From Nonomuraea helvata (lineage in GTDB: Bacteria; Actinomycetota; Actinomycetes; Streptosporangiales; Streptosporangiaceae), in assembly GCF_039535785.1 (NCBI RefSeq), contig NZ_BAAAXV010000005.1, positions 1,488,001-1,552,000 on the forward strand: 64,000 nt of DNA. Reading direction: 5' to 3'. The notes beneath the pieces are model-generated. The model was not told the DNA's origin and made no database searches. It saw only the letters and a list, made by a program, of their open reading frames with translations. Both the position numbers and the translations under genes were made by a program. Positions within the stretch are counted from its first letter, which is position 1. The number at the start of each line of letters is the position of its first letter. Shown here in pieces: positions 16,924-26,214 of this stretch.

Positions 16924-18741
16924 GTGCCGCGGCTCGCGATCGGCCCCGAGTTCCCCAGGGAGCTCAGCGCACTGGCCCAGCCGGTGCGCAGGGACGCCGT
17001 GGTCGCGCTGCGCCGGTTCATGCTGAACGTGGCCGGCGCCCCGCACCCCGAGCGGGTCAGGGGCGGCCGCGACCCCCGGGTCGCGACGCTGCGGCTCGCC
17101 GAGGGCCACCGCGGGGTGGTGGTGCGGCAGCGGGAGGTGTACTGGCTGCGCACGGTCCTGCCCGACCCCGACGCCTGGTCGTACGCGCGCCGCCACAGGT
17201 ACGGCGTCAACCCCGTGATCGGCGTCGTCGAGGAGTGGGACGCCGAGGCGCTCGAACGCGTCGAGCCGGCGTTACGCAGGTCGGCCGGCCCCTCCGGGCT
17301 GTTCGACCCGATCTGCGACGGGGACCTGATGGGGCTGGGCCTGGACGTGCACGCGCTGCCGCTGTTCCGGCTGATCACCACCGAGGCCGACGTCGCCGCC
17401 CTCGAACCCCTGCTCCCGCCCACTCAGCACGCCCCGCTGGCCGTGCTCGCCAGGGGCGGCTCGCTCTCCGACGCGTGGCGTGAGCTGCAGGCCTGGCGCG
17501 CGACGGACGAGGAGACCGGCCACATCGACCCCGAGGACCTGCACGCGGCACTGCGGCGCAGCCCCGACAGGGCGGTGTTCGTCGCCGACAAGGTCGAGCT
17601 GGACCGGGTGCTCGACGCACCTGACTGGTGCATGTTCCTGCAGCCGCCGCAGCACCGGCTGGCCACGGCCGGCCGCTACGACCGCCCGATGCTGGTCGTG
17701 GGCGGCGCGGGCACCGGCAAGACGGTCGTCGCCCTGCACCGGGCCGCCCATCTGGCCGCGCACGGATCGGGCCCCGTGCTGCTGGTGACGTTCTCGCAGG
17801 GGCTGGCCGACGACCTGTCGGCCAAGCTCGACCGGCTGATCGCGGACGAGGTCATCCGCAAGCGGATCGAAGTGGACAACGCCGAACGCCTGGCCCTGCG
17901 CATCGTGGCCGACGCCGAGGGCCGCCGCCCGGCGCTGGTCGGCCCGGAGGCGCGTACGCTGGCCCAGCTGACGGACGAGGCGCTGAGGCTGCTCTCCCTG
18001 GCGACGGGCGATCTGCTCGACGACGTGGATCCCGGGCGCAAGCCGTACCGTCACATCGTCGTGGACGAGGCGCAGGATGTCAGCCCGGCCCAGTGGCGGC
18101 TGCTGCGCGCGGCGGTGCCGCGGGCGCCCGATGACCTGTTCGTGGTCGGCGACCCGCACCAGCGGATCACCGACACGCGGGTGACGCTCGGCGCGGTGGG
18201 CATCCCCGCGGTGCAGTACACGCTCAGGATCTCCTACCGGCTGCCCCAGGAGCTGCTCTCCTTCGCCGTGCGGATGCGCGGCGCCCCGGCCAGCGGCCTG
18301 GTCAAGGGCATGACCGATATGTACGGCCTGCGCGCGACGCGCAACGGCGACCGCCCGATCATCAGGGCGTACGACACGCCGGAAGCGGAGCTGGCCGGGC
18401 TGCGCGCCACGATCGAGTCCTGGCTGGCGGACGGCGTGCCCGCGGACGAGATCGCCGTCGGGGCGCGCAACCCGCGGCTGGCGCGCGAGGCCAGGCGGGC
18501 GCTGAGCGGCCTGGACGTGCAGACGTCGACGTTCCAGCATCTCAAGGGCCTGGAGTTCGAGCGGGTGGCGCTCATCGGCGTGGCGGAGGGCGTGGTGCCC
18601 GAGCCGCCGCCGGAAGAGCCTGACGCCAGGGCTCGTGCCCTGCAGCGCGAACGGAGCATACTGTTCGTCGCCTGCACGCGTGCGCGTGCGATGCTCTATA
18701 TCTCCCATTCCGGAAGAGGAAGCCCGTTTTTGTCAGCTTAA
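16924..18741 (+). CDS. UvrD-like helicase with RelE/ParE-like N-terminus
   Basis: A 605-residue superfamily 1 helicase-like ATPase. Residues 1-100 (PEFPRELSALAQPVRRDAVV, then RDPRVATLRLAEGHRGVVV and WSYARRHRYGVN) look like the RelE/ParE toxin fold seen at the N-terminus of some actinobacterial UvrD proteins. Walker A is GGAGTGKT (260-267), Walker B IVVDEAQD (378-385), motif III VVGDPHQRI (407-415), and QRERSILFVACTRARAMLYI (574-593) is motif VI with its Arg. Domains 1B/2B are short. GTG start four bases after the upstream gene indicates coupling. It probably unwinds or translocates on nucleic acid; the N-domain may bind ribosomes or RNA, which is inference. Confidence 0.8.
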   Translation: MPRLAIGPEFPRELSALAQPVRRDAVVALRRFMLNVAGAPHPERVRGGRDPRVATLRLAEGHRGVVVRQREVYWLRTVLPDPDAWSYARRHRYGVNPVIGVVEEWDAEALERVEPALRRSAGPSGLFDPICDGDLMGLGLDVHALPLFRLITTEADVAALEPLLPPTQHAPLAVLARGGSLSDAWRELQAWRATDEETGHIDPEDLHAALRRSPDRAVFVADKVELDRVLDAPDWCMFLQPPQHRLATAGRYDRPMLVVGGAGTGKTVVALHRAAHLAAHGSGPVLLVTFSQGLADDLSAKLDRLIADEVIRKRIEVDNAERLALRIVADAEGRRPALVGPEARTLAQLTDEALRLLSLATGDLLDDVDPGRKPYRHIVVDEAQDVSPAQWRLLRAAVPRAPDDLFVVGDPHQRITDTRVTLGAVGIPAVQYTLRISYRLPQELLSFAVRMRGAPASGLVKGMTDMYGLRATRNGDRPIIRAYDTPEAELAGLRATIESWLADGVPADEIAVGARNPRLAREARRALSGLDVQTSTFQHLKGLEFERVALIGVAEGVVPEPPPEEPDARARALQRERSILFVACTRARAMLYISHSGRGSPFLSA

Positions 18742-18791
18742 TCACATAGTCTGAACTGCGGATATATGTTCCCATTGCCGGTTGGACCTCA

Positions 18792-20642
18792 ATGAACCTC
18801 AGCCTGAGCGACCTCGCGCCACCCCTGCGATGGACCTCCCCTGGTCAGATCGCGCCGATCGTGGAGGAGCCACAGCTGCCCGGGGCCTGGTGGCAGGCGA
18901 TCCCTCTCGATCGCGCGTGCGCCATCGTCGGGACGCAGACCGTGGCCGGCCACCTGGCCGACCTCGCTGCGGCCTGCTGGGGTCATCTGATGGTCGGCGA
19001 CATCCTTCCGTTGCTGCGCTTCTCCGATCCCGCCGAGTCCGAGCGGACGCCGGAGATGCTCGGCAAGGACGTCGTGCAGAAGCTGTTCAGCGGCGTGTTC
19101 GATCGGCTGCTGGAGCCCGCGCCCGAGGCGCTGCCCGTGTCCGCGCCGTCCAGGCCGGACCGGCCGCTGCCCGAGCTGATCGACGAGCTGTTCGGGGCGC
19201 TGGACGACCGGCAGCGGGCCATCGCCCGCGACCGGCTCTACGCGGCGCAGCGGGCCACCCTCGACGAACTCGCGCAGCGCTTCTCGGTCACGCGGGAGCG
19301 GATCAGGCAGATCGAGCGCGACCTGCGCGATCACGTGGAGGCCTGGCTCGGCAAGCCGGACGCGGCCGCCCTGGTGGCGCACGTCTCCTGGCTGCGCGGC
19401 CGGCTGGGGTCCGCGGTCCCGGCCGACGACCTCCAGGTCGCCGTGCCGTGGCACCGCACCGAGCTGCGCTCGCTGGGGATCCCGGTGTGGCGGTTCGTGC
19501 GTACGCTGCTGACCGGCTACGAGCAGGCCGACGGGTGGCTCGTGGCGGGCGGCGCGGACGAGCTGAGGGAGAAGACACGGCAGCTGTTCACCGACGGGCC
19601 GCGCCCGCTCGGCGAGGCGGTGACCATGGTGGCCCAGCTCGGCGTGCGCGAGGACGTGGCCGAGCGGTGGATCCTCGCCGTGCCGCAGCTGCGCGTGCTC
19701 GGCCAGCACGTGGTGCCGTGGCCGCGCAGCATCAACGAGAAGGCCGAGGCGGTGCTGGCGGTGGCGGGCACGCCGCTGTCGCCCGAGGAGATCCAGGAGC
19801 GCATCGGCGAGGACTACAGCCTGGTCGGCATCCGCAACCAGCTCACCGCCGACGAGCGCTTCCGCCGGGTCGACAGGAACAAGTACGGCCTGACGCGGTG
19901 GGGCGGCGACGAGTACCTGGGGATCAGGGAGATGATCGCCAGAGAGATCGAGCGGGCCGGGGGTGAGGCCTCGGTGAGCACGATCGTGACGAACCTCACC
20001 TCCAAGTACGACGTCAGCGAGAGCTCGGTGCGCGCGTACTCGGGCGGTCCCGGGTTCGAGCGCACGCAGCGGGGCTGGATCAGGGTGGCGGGCACCGCGC
20101 CCGGCGGTGAGGCGGAGCCGTACCAGCCGCGTAAGGACGTGTCGGAAACGCGGCGCAGCTTCCGCTCCCGCGACGGCCGCTGGTGGCACCGGGTGGACGT
20201 CAACGCCGAGCACCTGCGCGGGTCCGGTTCGCCGCTGCCCACCGGCTTCGCCGCGTACCTCGGCATGGCGCCGGGCGGGCAGCTCACCGCCTCGACACCG
20301 TCCGGCGACGTCGTGATCAGCTGGCACAACCAGCCGACCATGGGCTCGATCCGCAACGTGCTGGCCGACTCCAAGGCGAGCGAGGGCGACCACGTGTTCC
20401 TGACCGTGTCGGACGGCGGCGAGCTGCTGACCCGCTACCTGCCTGCCGCGCCGGTCGGGATGCCGCCGGTGAACCGGGCCCTCTATCTCATCGGCTACAC
20501 CGCTCCCATCAGCTCCGAGATGGAGGGGCTGCGGCTGATCGGGGCCAGGATCGGGCTGCCCAACACGGCCACGCGCGAGGAGGTGCTCGCCAGGCTGCGC
20601 GAGCGGGGCGACCGGGACATCCTCGGCTTCCTGGGCGGTTGA
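18792..20642 (+). CDS. Large paralogue B with sigma-4-like HTH and winged helices
   Basis: A 616-residue protein homologous to the 14778-16919 product at both ends: residues 1-105 (MNLSLSDLAPPLRW) and 443-616 (YQPRKDVSETRRSF to the end). Residues 155-178, TLDELAQRFSVTRERIRQIE, are a textbook sigma region 4-like helix-turn-helix. Residues 320-435 (TPLSPEEIQERI, RFRRVDRNKYGL, VSTIVTNLTSKYDVSESSVR) look like two winged-helix units similar to HARE-HTH. It probably binds DNA or RNA polymerase. The C-terminal domain is unknown to me. A 50-base AT-rich gap (18742-18791) separates it from the helicase and may carry its own promoter. Confidence 0.72.
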   Translation: MNLSLSDLAPPLRWTSPGQIAPIVEEPQLPGAWWQAIPLDRACAIVGTQTVAGHLADLAAACWGHLMVGDILPLLRFSDPAESERTPEMLGKDVVQKLFSGVFDRLLEPAPEALPVSAPSRPDRPLPELIDELFGALDDRQRAIARDRLYAAQRATLDELAQRFSVTRERIRQIERDLRDHVEAWLGKPDAAALVAHVSWLRGRLGSAVPADDLQVAVPWHRTELRSLGIPVWRFVRTLLTGYEQADGWLVAGGADELREKTRQLFTDGPRPLGEAVTMVAQLGVREDVAERWILAVPQLRVLGQHVVPWPRSINEKAEAVLAVAGTPLSPEEIQERIGEDYSLVGIRNQLTADERFRRVDRNKYGLTRWGGDEYLGIREMIAREIERAGGEASVSTIVTNLTSKYDVSESSVRAYSGGPGFERTQRGWIRVAGTAPGGEAEPYQPRKDVSETRRSFRSRDGRWWHRVDVNAEHLRGSGSPLPTGFAAYLGMAPGGQLTASTPSGDVVISWHNQPTMGSIRNVLADSKASEGDHVFLTVSDGGELLTRYLPAAPVGMPPVNRALYLIGYTAPISSEMEGLRLIGARIGLPNTATREEVLARLRERGDRDILGFLGG

Positions 20643-20689
20643 GCTCCTCGGTCGGGCTCGCGCTCCTCGTCGGCGGTTAAGCTCGGAGG

Positions 20690-22045
20690 ATGCTCCGGAT
20701 CTACGACACTCGCGCCAGGCAGGTCGAGGAGATCGCCGCGGGGCGGGCGTTGCGCATGTACACGTGCGGTCCGACGGTCTACCGTCACGCCCACGTCGGC
20801 AACCTCCGTACGTACGTGCTGTCCGACCTGATCAGGCGGGTGCTCGAACGGCGGCGGGTGCGCGTGCTGGCCTGCCAGAACATCACCGACGTCGGCCACC
20901 TGACCGACTCGGGCGCCGACAAGGTCCTGGAGCAGGCGCAGGCCGAGCAGCGCTCGGTGCGCGAGCTGGCCCGCTTCTACGAGGACGCCTTCAAGGACGA
21001 CACCGCGGCGCTCAACATCCGGCCGCCGGAGCACATGCCGCGGGCGACCGAGACCATCGACGCGATGATCGAGTTGATCGCCAAGCTGATCGAGCAGGGT
21101 CACGCGTACGTGGTGCCGGACGGGTCGGTGTTCTTCGACGTACGAACTTTCCCCACTTACGGCGATATTTCGGGAAATCGTCTGGATGCGGTGAAGCCTG
21201 CCCACCGCATCGACACCGTCGACCCCCGCAAGCGCTTCCACGCCGACTGGGCGCTGTGGAAGCCGTTCTCCGGGGAGCTGACCTGGGATTCGCCGTGGGG
21301 CCGCGGCTTCCCCGGGTGGCACGTGGAGTGCTCGGCCATGTCCCTGCGCTTCCTCGGCCCGCGCTTCGAGGTCCATGTGGGCGGCATCGACCTGCGTTTC
21401 CCGCACCATGAGGACGAGCGGGCCCAGTCCGACTCCGCGGCCGGGCACGAGGTCGTCCGGCACTGGGTGCACGGGGAGCACCTGCTGTTCGACGGGCGCA
21501 AGATGGCGAAGTCCACCGGGAACGTGGTGCTGCTGTCGGACGTGGTCGCGGACGGCCTCGACCCGCTCGCGGTGCGGATGGCGTTCCTTGAGCATCGCTA
21601 TCGGCAGCAGATGAACCTGACGTGGGACACGTTGCGGGCCGCGGACCGTACGGTGCGGCGGTGGCGCGCACGGGTCGCCGAGTGGTCGGAGTCGCCCAGC
21701 GCGCCGATGGCCTCCGAGTACGCGCAGCGGGTCGAGTCGGCCTTCGACGACGACCTGGACACGCCGTCCGCGCTGCGGATCCTCCGGGAGCTGGAGCGTG
21801 ACCCGTCGGTGGCGCCCGGGGCCAAGTTCGAGACGTTCCTGCACATCGATCAGGTGCTGGGGCTGGATCTCTCCACGGAGATCGGCAAGGCGCGAGTGCT
21901 GCCTCCTGGGGCCGGGGAGCTGCTGGAGGCCCGTGCCCGGGCGCGGACGGCCGGCGACTGGGGCGAGTCCGATCGGCTGCGGGACCTGCTGGCGGAGATG
22001 GGGGTCCGCGTCTCGGACACCTCCGAGGGCCAGACCTGGTCATGA
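20690..22045 (+). CDS. cysS: Cysteinyl-tRNA synthetase
   Basis: A 451-residue class I synthetase that charges tRNA-Cys. YTCGPTVYRHAHVGNLRTYV holds the zinc-ligand Cys and the HIGH-type motif; WHVECSAMS and FPHHEDERAQ supply further zinc ligands; DGRKMAKSTGN is the KMSKS loop. A DALR-like helical region and a short C-terminal tail (ARARTAGDWGESDRLRDLL) are present, so it is a full CysRS and not the shorter mycothiol enzyme MshC. GGAGG abuts the ATG directly, which is unusually close. Its position away from ispF-type genes suggests it may be a second CysRS in this genome. Confidence 0.9.
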   Translation: MLRIYDTRARQVEEIAAGRALRMYTCGPTVYRHAHVGNLRTYVLSDLIRRVLERRRVRVLACQNITDVGHLTDSGADKVLEQAQAEQRSVRELARFYEDAFKDDTAALNIRPPEHMPRATETIDAMIELIAKLIEQGHAYVVPDGSVFFDVRTFPTYGDISGNRLDAVKPAHRIDTVDPRKRFHADWALWKPFSGELTWDSPWGRGFPGWHVECSAMSLRFLGPRFEVHVGGIDLRFPHHEDERAQSDSAAGHEVVRHWVHGEHLLFDGRKMAKSTGNVVLLSDVVADGLDPLAVRMAFLEHRYRQQMNLTWDTLRAADRTVRRWRARVAEWSESPSAPMASEYAQRVESAFDDDLDTPSALRILRELERDPSVAPGAKFETFLHIDQVLGLDLSTEIGKARVLPPGAGELLEARARARTAGDWGESDRLRDLLAEMGVRVSDTSEGQTWS

Positions 22046-22218
22046 CACCCGGCCCGTACTGAGGCCCAGCAGCGACTCTGTTCCGCACGGCGGGTGAGGC
22101 GGTCGTTCTCGACCGTAATCAGCGTCCGAAAAGTCCTCTGCCGAGGGTTGTGAAGGCGTCCGGAGGAGTGATCCAGGACTGACAGACTTAGTGCCGTTCG
22201 GCGGAGATGGAGGTGTCG

Positions 22219-24723
22219 GTGAGGCCCTACGCGTGGATGCCGCGGCCGTTGCGGTGGTTCGCACGTGTGTTGACCGTTCTTGTCGCACTGGTGCTGGTGC
22301 TGGCAGGAGTTCTCGTCTACACGGTGCGGAAGTCGTTCCCGCAGGTGGACGGGTCGCTGCGGCTGCCGGGCCTAAAAGGAAATGTAGAGATTTATCGGGA
22401 TAAATCAGGAATCCCGCACATCTACGCCGACACCGCCGCGGACCTGTTCATGGCGCAGGGGTTCGTCCACGCCCAGGACCGCTTCTACGAGATGGACTTC
22501 CGCCGCCACGTGACCTCCGGCCGCCTCTCGGAGCTCTACGGCAAGGCCACGGTCGAGAACGACAAGGCCATCAGGACCATGGGCTGGCACAGGGTCGCCG
22601 AGCAGGAGTTACCCGAACTGTCCCAGGACACCCAGGACTACCTGAACGCGTACGCGAAGGGCGTGAACGCCTGGCTCAGCGCCAACCCGAACGCCTCCGA
22701 CCGCAGCCTCGAATACTCCATCCTGAAGATCCAGAACGGCGGCTACCAGCCGGAGAAGTGGACCGCGGCCGACTCGGTGGCCTGGCTGAAGGCCATGGCG
22801 TGGGACCTGCGTTCCAACATGGAGGACGAGATCGACCGCGCGCTGGCGCTGACCAAGCTGCCCAGGGAGCGGGTCGAGCAGCTCTACCCCGGCTACCCGT
22901 ACGACCGCCACTCCCCGATCGTCACCGAGGGCACCGTCGCGCAGGGCCGCTTCGACCAGCACGCCGAGCCGCGCATCCGCGCCTCCCGCGCGCTCTCCCA
23001 GGCCGCCAGGACCCTGGACGCCGTACCGAGCACGATGGGCACCGCGGACCGCGAGGGCGTCGGGTCGAACTCGTGGGTGGTCTCCGGCGAGTACACCAAG
23101 AGCGGCAAGCCGCTGCTGGCCAACGACCCGCACCTGTCCCCGCAGATGCCCTCGGTCTGGTACCAGGCGGGGCTGCACTGCCGGAAGCTCTCGGAGGAGT
23201 GCCCGTACGACGTGACCGGGTTCACGTTCTCGGGCGTTCCCGGCGTGGTCATCGGGCACACCGACAAGATCGCGTGGGGCTTCACCAACCTGGGGCCCGA
23301 CGTGGCGGACCTCTTCCTGGAGAAGGTGCAGGGCGACACGTACCTGTACAAGGGCCAGCAGGAGAAGCTGGAGACCAGGCAGGAGCAGATCAAGGTGGCG
23401 GGCGGCACCCCCGTCACGATCACCGTCAGGAGCACCCGGCACGGCCCGCTGATCAACGAGGTGATGGACGACGCGCGGCCGAGCGGCGAGGCCAACGCGG
23501 TGGCGCTGCAGTGGACGGCCCTGACGCCGGGCAGAACGGCCGACGCCGTCTTCGCGCTGAACAAGGCGGCCGACTGGGGGGAGTTCAAGGCCGCGGCGGC
23601 GCTGTTCGACGTGCCCTCCCAGAACCTGGTCTACGCCGACACCACGGGCAAGATCGGCTACCAGGCCCCCGGACGCATCCCCGTACGGGAGAAGGGCGAC
23701 GGCACCTGGCCGGTCCCGGGATGGACGGGCGAGTACGACTGGAAGACGGCCCCCATCCCGTACGACCAGTTACCTTCGGTGGAGGACCCGGCGGACGGGT
23801 TCATCGTCACGGCGAACAACGCCGTCATCGACCCGAAGCGCTACAAACCCCTCCTGACCAAGGACTGGGCGCACGGCTACCGTTCCGAGCGCATTCGCGA
23901 GCGCATCAAGGAAGCCCTCAAGAAGGGCCCGATCGACGCGGCGACCATGTCGGCGATCCAGCAGGACACGTACAACGGCTTCGCGGACACGCTGGTGCCG
24001 GCCCTGATGCGGGTGGACCTGGCGGGGCCGAGCGGCGAGGCCAGGCAGCTGCTGAAGACGTGGGACCGTACGCAGGGTCTCGACTCGACCCCCGCCGCCT
24101 ACTTCAACGCCGTGTGGCGCCAGGTGCTCATTCTGACGTTCAACGACGACCTGCCGGCGGCCGCCAGGCCCGCCGGGGGCGACCGCTGGTATGACGTCGT
24201 CAGGCGCCTGCTCGACTCCCCGGACGACCCCTTCTGGGACGACGTGACCACGAAGAACCGCAAGGAGACCCGCGACGACATCCTCCGGCAGGCGCTGGCC
24301 TCGGCGTACCAGGAGCTCGCCGACCGGCTCGGACCGGAGGTCAAGTCCTGGCGCTGGGGGGACCTCCACCGGTTGGAGCTGGTCAACGGCTCGCTGGGAA
24401 CGTCGGGGATCGGGCCGGTCGAGGCGCTGTTCAACCGCGGCCCGCTCTCCGTGGCGGGGAGCAAGGACGCCGTCAACGCCACGGGCTGGAACGTTCAGAG
24501 AGGGTACGAGATCACCGCCGTGCCGTCGATGCGCATGATCGTCGACCTCTCCGACATGAACAAGTCCCAGTGGATCAACCTGACGGGCGCGTCGGGGCAC
24601 GCCTTCCACGACAACTACTGGGATCAGGCGGAGGCGTGGGCGCGGGGCGAGCTGCTGCCGATGTACTCGAAACCCGAGTCGGTCAAGAAGGCGGCCGTCC
24701 ACACCCTCAGGCTGAGCCCCTGA
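22219..24723 (+). CDS. Penicillin acylase family protein
   Basis: An 834-residue Ntn-hydrolase precursor (S45 family). One N-terminal membrane or signal helix (ARVLTVLVALVLVLAGVLVYTV) exports it. The alpha-chain part shows VEIYRDKSGIPHIYADTAAD and FVHAQDRFYEMDFRRHVTSG. The nucleophile Ser near residue 283 in VGSNSWVVSG is where autoprocessing would expose the beta chain; ANDPHLSPQMPSVWY and GFTFSGVPGVVIGHTDKIAW follow. Such enzymes cleave amides such as beta-lactam side chains or acyl-homoserine lactones; the real substrate is unknown. GTG 22219 has GGAGG at the right distance, better than ATG 22207. Confidence 0.9.
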   Translation: MRPYAWMPRPLRWFARVLTVLVALVLVLAGVLVYTVRKSFPQVDGSLRLPGLKGNVEIYRDKSGIPHIYADTAADLFMAQGFVHAQDRFYEMDFRRHVTSGRLSELYGKATVENDKAIRTMGWHRVAEQELPELSQDTQDYLNAYAKGVNAWLSANPNASDRSLEYSILKIQNGGYQPEKWTAADSVAWLKAMAWDLRSNMEDEIDRALALTKLPRERVEQLYPGYPYDRHSPIVTEGTVAQGRFDQHAEPRIRASRALSQAARTLDAVPSTMGTADREGVGSNSWVVSGEYTKSGKPLLANDPHLSPQMPSVWYQAGLHCRKLSEECPYDVTGFTFSGVPGVVIGHTDKIAWGFTNLGPDVADLFLEKVQGDTYLYKGQQEKLETRQEQIKVAGGTPVTITVRSTRHGPLINEVMDDARPSGEANAVALQWTALTPGRTADAVFALNKAADWGEFKAAAALFDVPSQNLVYADTTGKIGYQAPGRIPVREKGDGTWPVPGWTGEYDWKTAPIPYDQLPSVEDPADGFIVTANNAVIDPKRYKPLLTKDWAHGYRSERIRERIKEALKKGPIDAATMSAIQQDTYNGFADTLVPALMRVDLAGPSGEARQLLKTWDRTQGLDSTPAAYFNAVWRQVLILTFNDDLPAAARPAGGDRWYDVVRRLLDSPDDPFWDDVTTKNRKETRDDILRQALASAYQELADRLGPEVKSWRWGDLHRLELVNGSLGTSGIGPVEALFNRGPLSVAGSKDAVNATGWNVQRGYEITAVPSMRMIVDLSDMNKSQWINLTGASGHAFHDNYWDQAEAWARGELLPMYSKPESVKKAAVHTLRLSP

Positions 24724-24793
24724 CCGTACGACCACGGTTGTAGACGCGATCCAGACCCTGAGCCGACGGGCCGTCCGCCGCCCTCCTGCCAGC

Positions 24794-25162
24794 ATGGGCG
24801 CCATGAATCGCCTCTGGTACCTCATCGGAGCCCTGCTGGTGCTCGTGGGCCTCGTTCACCTGGGCGTGTTCGTCGTGGACGGCGGGCCGTGGGAGACCGC
24901 CTTCGACACCACCGTCTCGAGGACCCTGGCGGCAGGCGGCGGCGTCCTCATCGCCATCGCGATCACCATGACCGTCGCCGCGTTCCGCCCCGATCCGGAC
25001 GTCGCGCCGAGCATGCGCCTGGCCGTGCGCGCGGGCTTCGCCACCACGCTGAAGCCCGCCCACGCCGTGTTCATGCACGGCGCCCTGCTCCTCCCGGCCC
25101 TGGCCTGGCTCCTGTCCCGCACCCTGCCCTCAGAGGCCGCGCGCCTCCGCTGGATACGCTGA
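24794..25162 (+). CDS. Small membrane protein
   Basis: A 122-residue hypothetical protein with three likely membrane segments (LIGALLVLVGLVHLGVFVV; GGGVLIAIAITMTVAAF; AVFMHGALLLPALAWLL). I do not recognise the family. Starts at 24794 or 24803 are equally possible; neither has a good ribosome site. It follows the penicillin acylase gene by 70 bases. Confidence 0.55.
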   Translation: MGAMNRLWYLIGALLVLVGLVHLGVFVVDGGPWETAFDTTVSRTLAAGGGVLIAIAITMTVAAFRPDPDVAPSMRLAVRAGFATTLKPAHAVFMHGALLLPALAWLLSRTLPSEAARLRWIR

Positions 25163-25297
25163 AGGCTCCGCCACGGCGAACGCAGGCAGTGCCGAGCAGC
25201 CGTATGCAGAGATCGCCCAGCTGACACCCGCCCGTTCGTTCAGGGAGAGGCCGCTCCCTCAGGGGAGGTGGACAGGCCACTGTTACGCTCTAGCCCC

Positions 25298-26203
25298 ATG
25301 ATTGACCGACGGCTGCTCCTCGTGCACGCCCATCCGGACGACGAGTCGATCGGCACCGGCGCCACCATGGCGAAATACGCCGCCGAGGGCGCCCACGTCA
25401 CGTTGGTGACCTGCACGCTCGGGGAGGAAGGCGAGATCATCCCCAAGGACCTCGCCCATCTGGCCGCCGACCAGGACGACGCGCTCGGGCCGTACCGGAT
25501 CGGCGAGCTCGCCGCCGCCTGCCAGGCGCTCGGCGTCGAGGACCACCGCTTCCTGGGCGAGGCCGGGCGCTGGCGCGACTCCGGGATGATGGGGGCGGCC
25601 ACCAACGACCACCCCAAGGCGTTCTGGCGCGCCGACCTCGACGAGGCCGCGGGTGAGCTGGTCAAGGTCATCCGAGAGGTACGGCCCCAGGTGCTCGTCA
25701 CGTACGACGACAACGGGTTCTACGGGCATCCCGACCACATCCAGGCCCACCGGGTTGCGCGCAGAGCGTTCGAGCTGGCCGCGAACCCGGACTTCGGCGA
25801 GGGCGAGCCGTGGCAGATCGCGAAGTTCTACCACACGGCCCTCGCCCGGTCCGTCATGCGGCGCACGGTGGAGGCGCTGCGCGAGGCCGACGTCGACTTC
25901 TTGATCGAGGACGTGGACGACATGCCGTTCGGCACCGCCGACGCGGACATCACCACAGAGATCGACGCCCGCCCGTGGACCGGCAGCAAGATGGCGGCGA
26001 TGCGGGCGCACGCCACGCAGATCAGCGTGGACGACCCGTGGTTCGCGCTGTCCAACAACATCGGCCAGGAGATCCTCGGGGTCGAGCACTACACGCTGGC
26101 CTTCGGCGTGCCCGGCCCGCCGGTGCCCGGTGCGCCCGTCGAGGCCGGCGGACTGGGCGAACCGCACGACCGCGAGAACGATCTGTTCGCGGGCATCGAC
26201 TAA
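25298..26203 (+). CDS. mshB: GlcNAc-inositol deacetylase of mycothiol synthesis
   Basis: A 301-residue zinc amidohydrolase (PIG-L/LmbE fold) that deacetylates GlcNAc-Ins to GlcN-Ins in mycothiol synthesis. LLVHAHPDDESIGTGATMA gives the first His and Asp zinc ligands and YDDNGFYGHPDHIQAHR the third ligand. The length and the downstream DUF6113 gene are the usual actinobacterial arrangement. The start is ATG 25298; the open frame reaches 25268. Mycothiol is the main thiol in these bacteria, which agrees with the host assignment. Confidence 0.9.
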   Translation: MIDRRLLLVHAHPDDESIGTGATMAKYAAEGAHVTLVTCTLGEEGEIIPKDLAHLAADQDDALGPYRIGELAAACQALGVEDHRFLGEAGRWRDSGMMGAATNDHPKAFWRADLDEAAGELVKVIREVRPQVLVTYDDNGFYGHPDHIQAHRVARRAFELAANPDFGEGEPWQIAKFYHTALARSVMRRTVEALREADVDFLIEDVDDMPFGTADADITTEIDARPWTGSKMAAMRAHATQISVDDPWFALSNNIGQEILGVEHYTLAFGVPGPPVPGAPVEAGGLGEPHDRENDLFAGID

Positions 26204-26214
26204 CCTCGTTCGAC

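Noticed and set aside
18789..20393. 534-residue minus-strand open frame
   Set aside because: Shadow of paralogue B with typical Arg/His/Gly composition and no motif.
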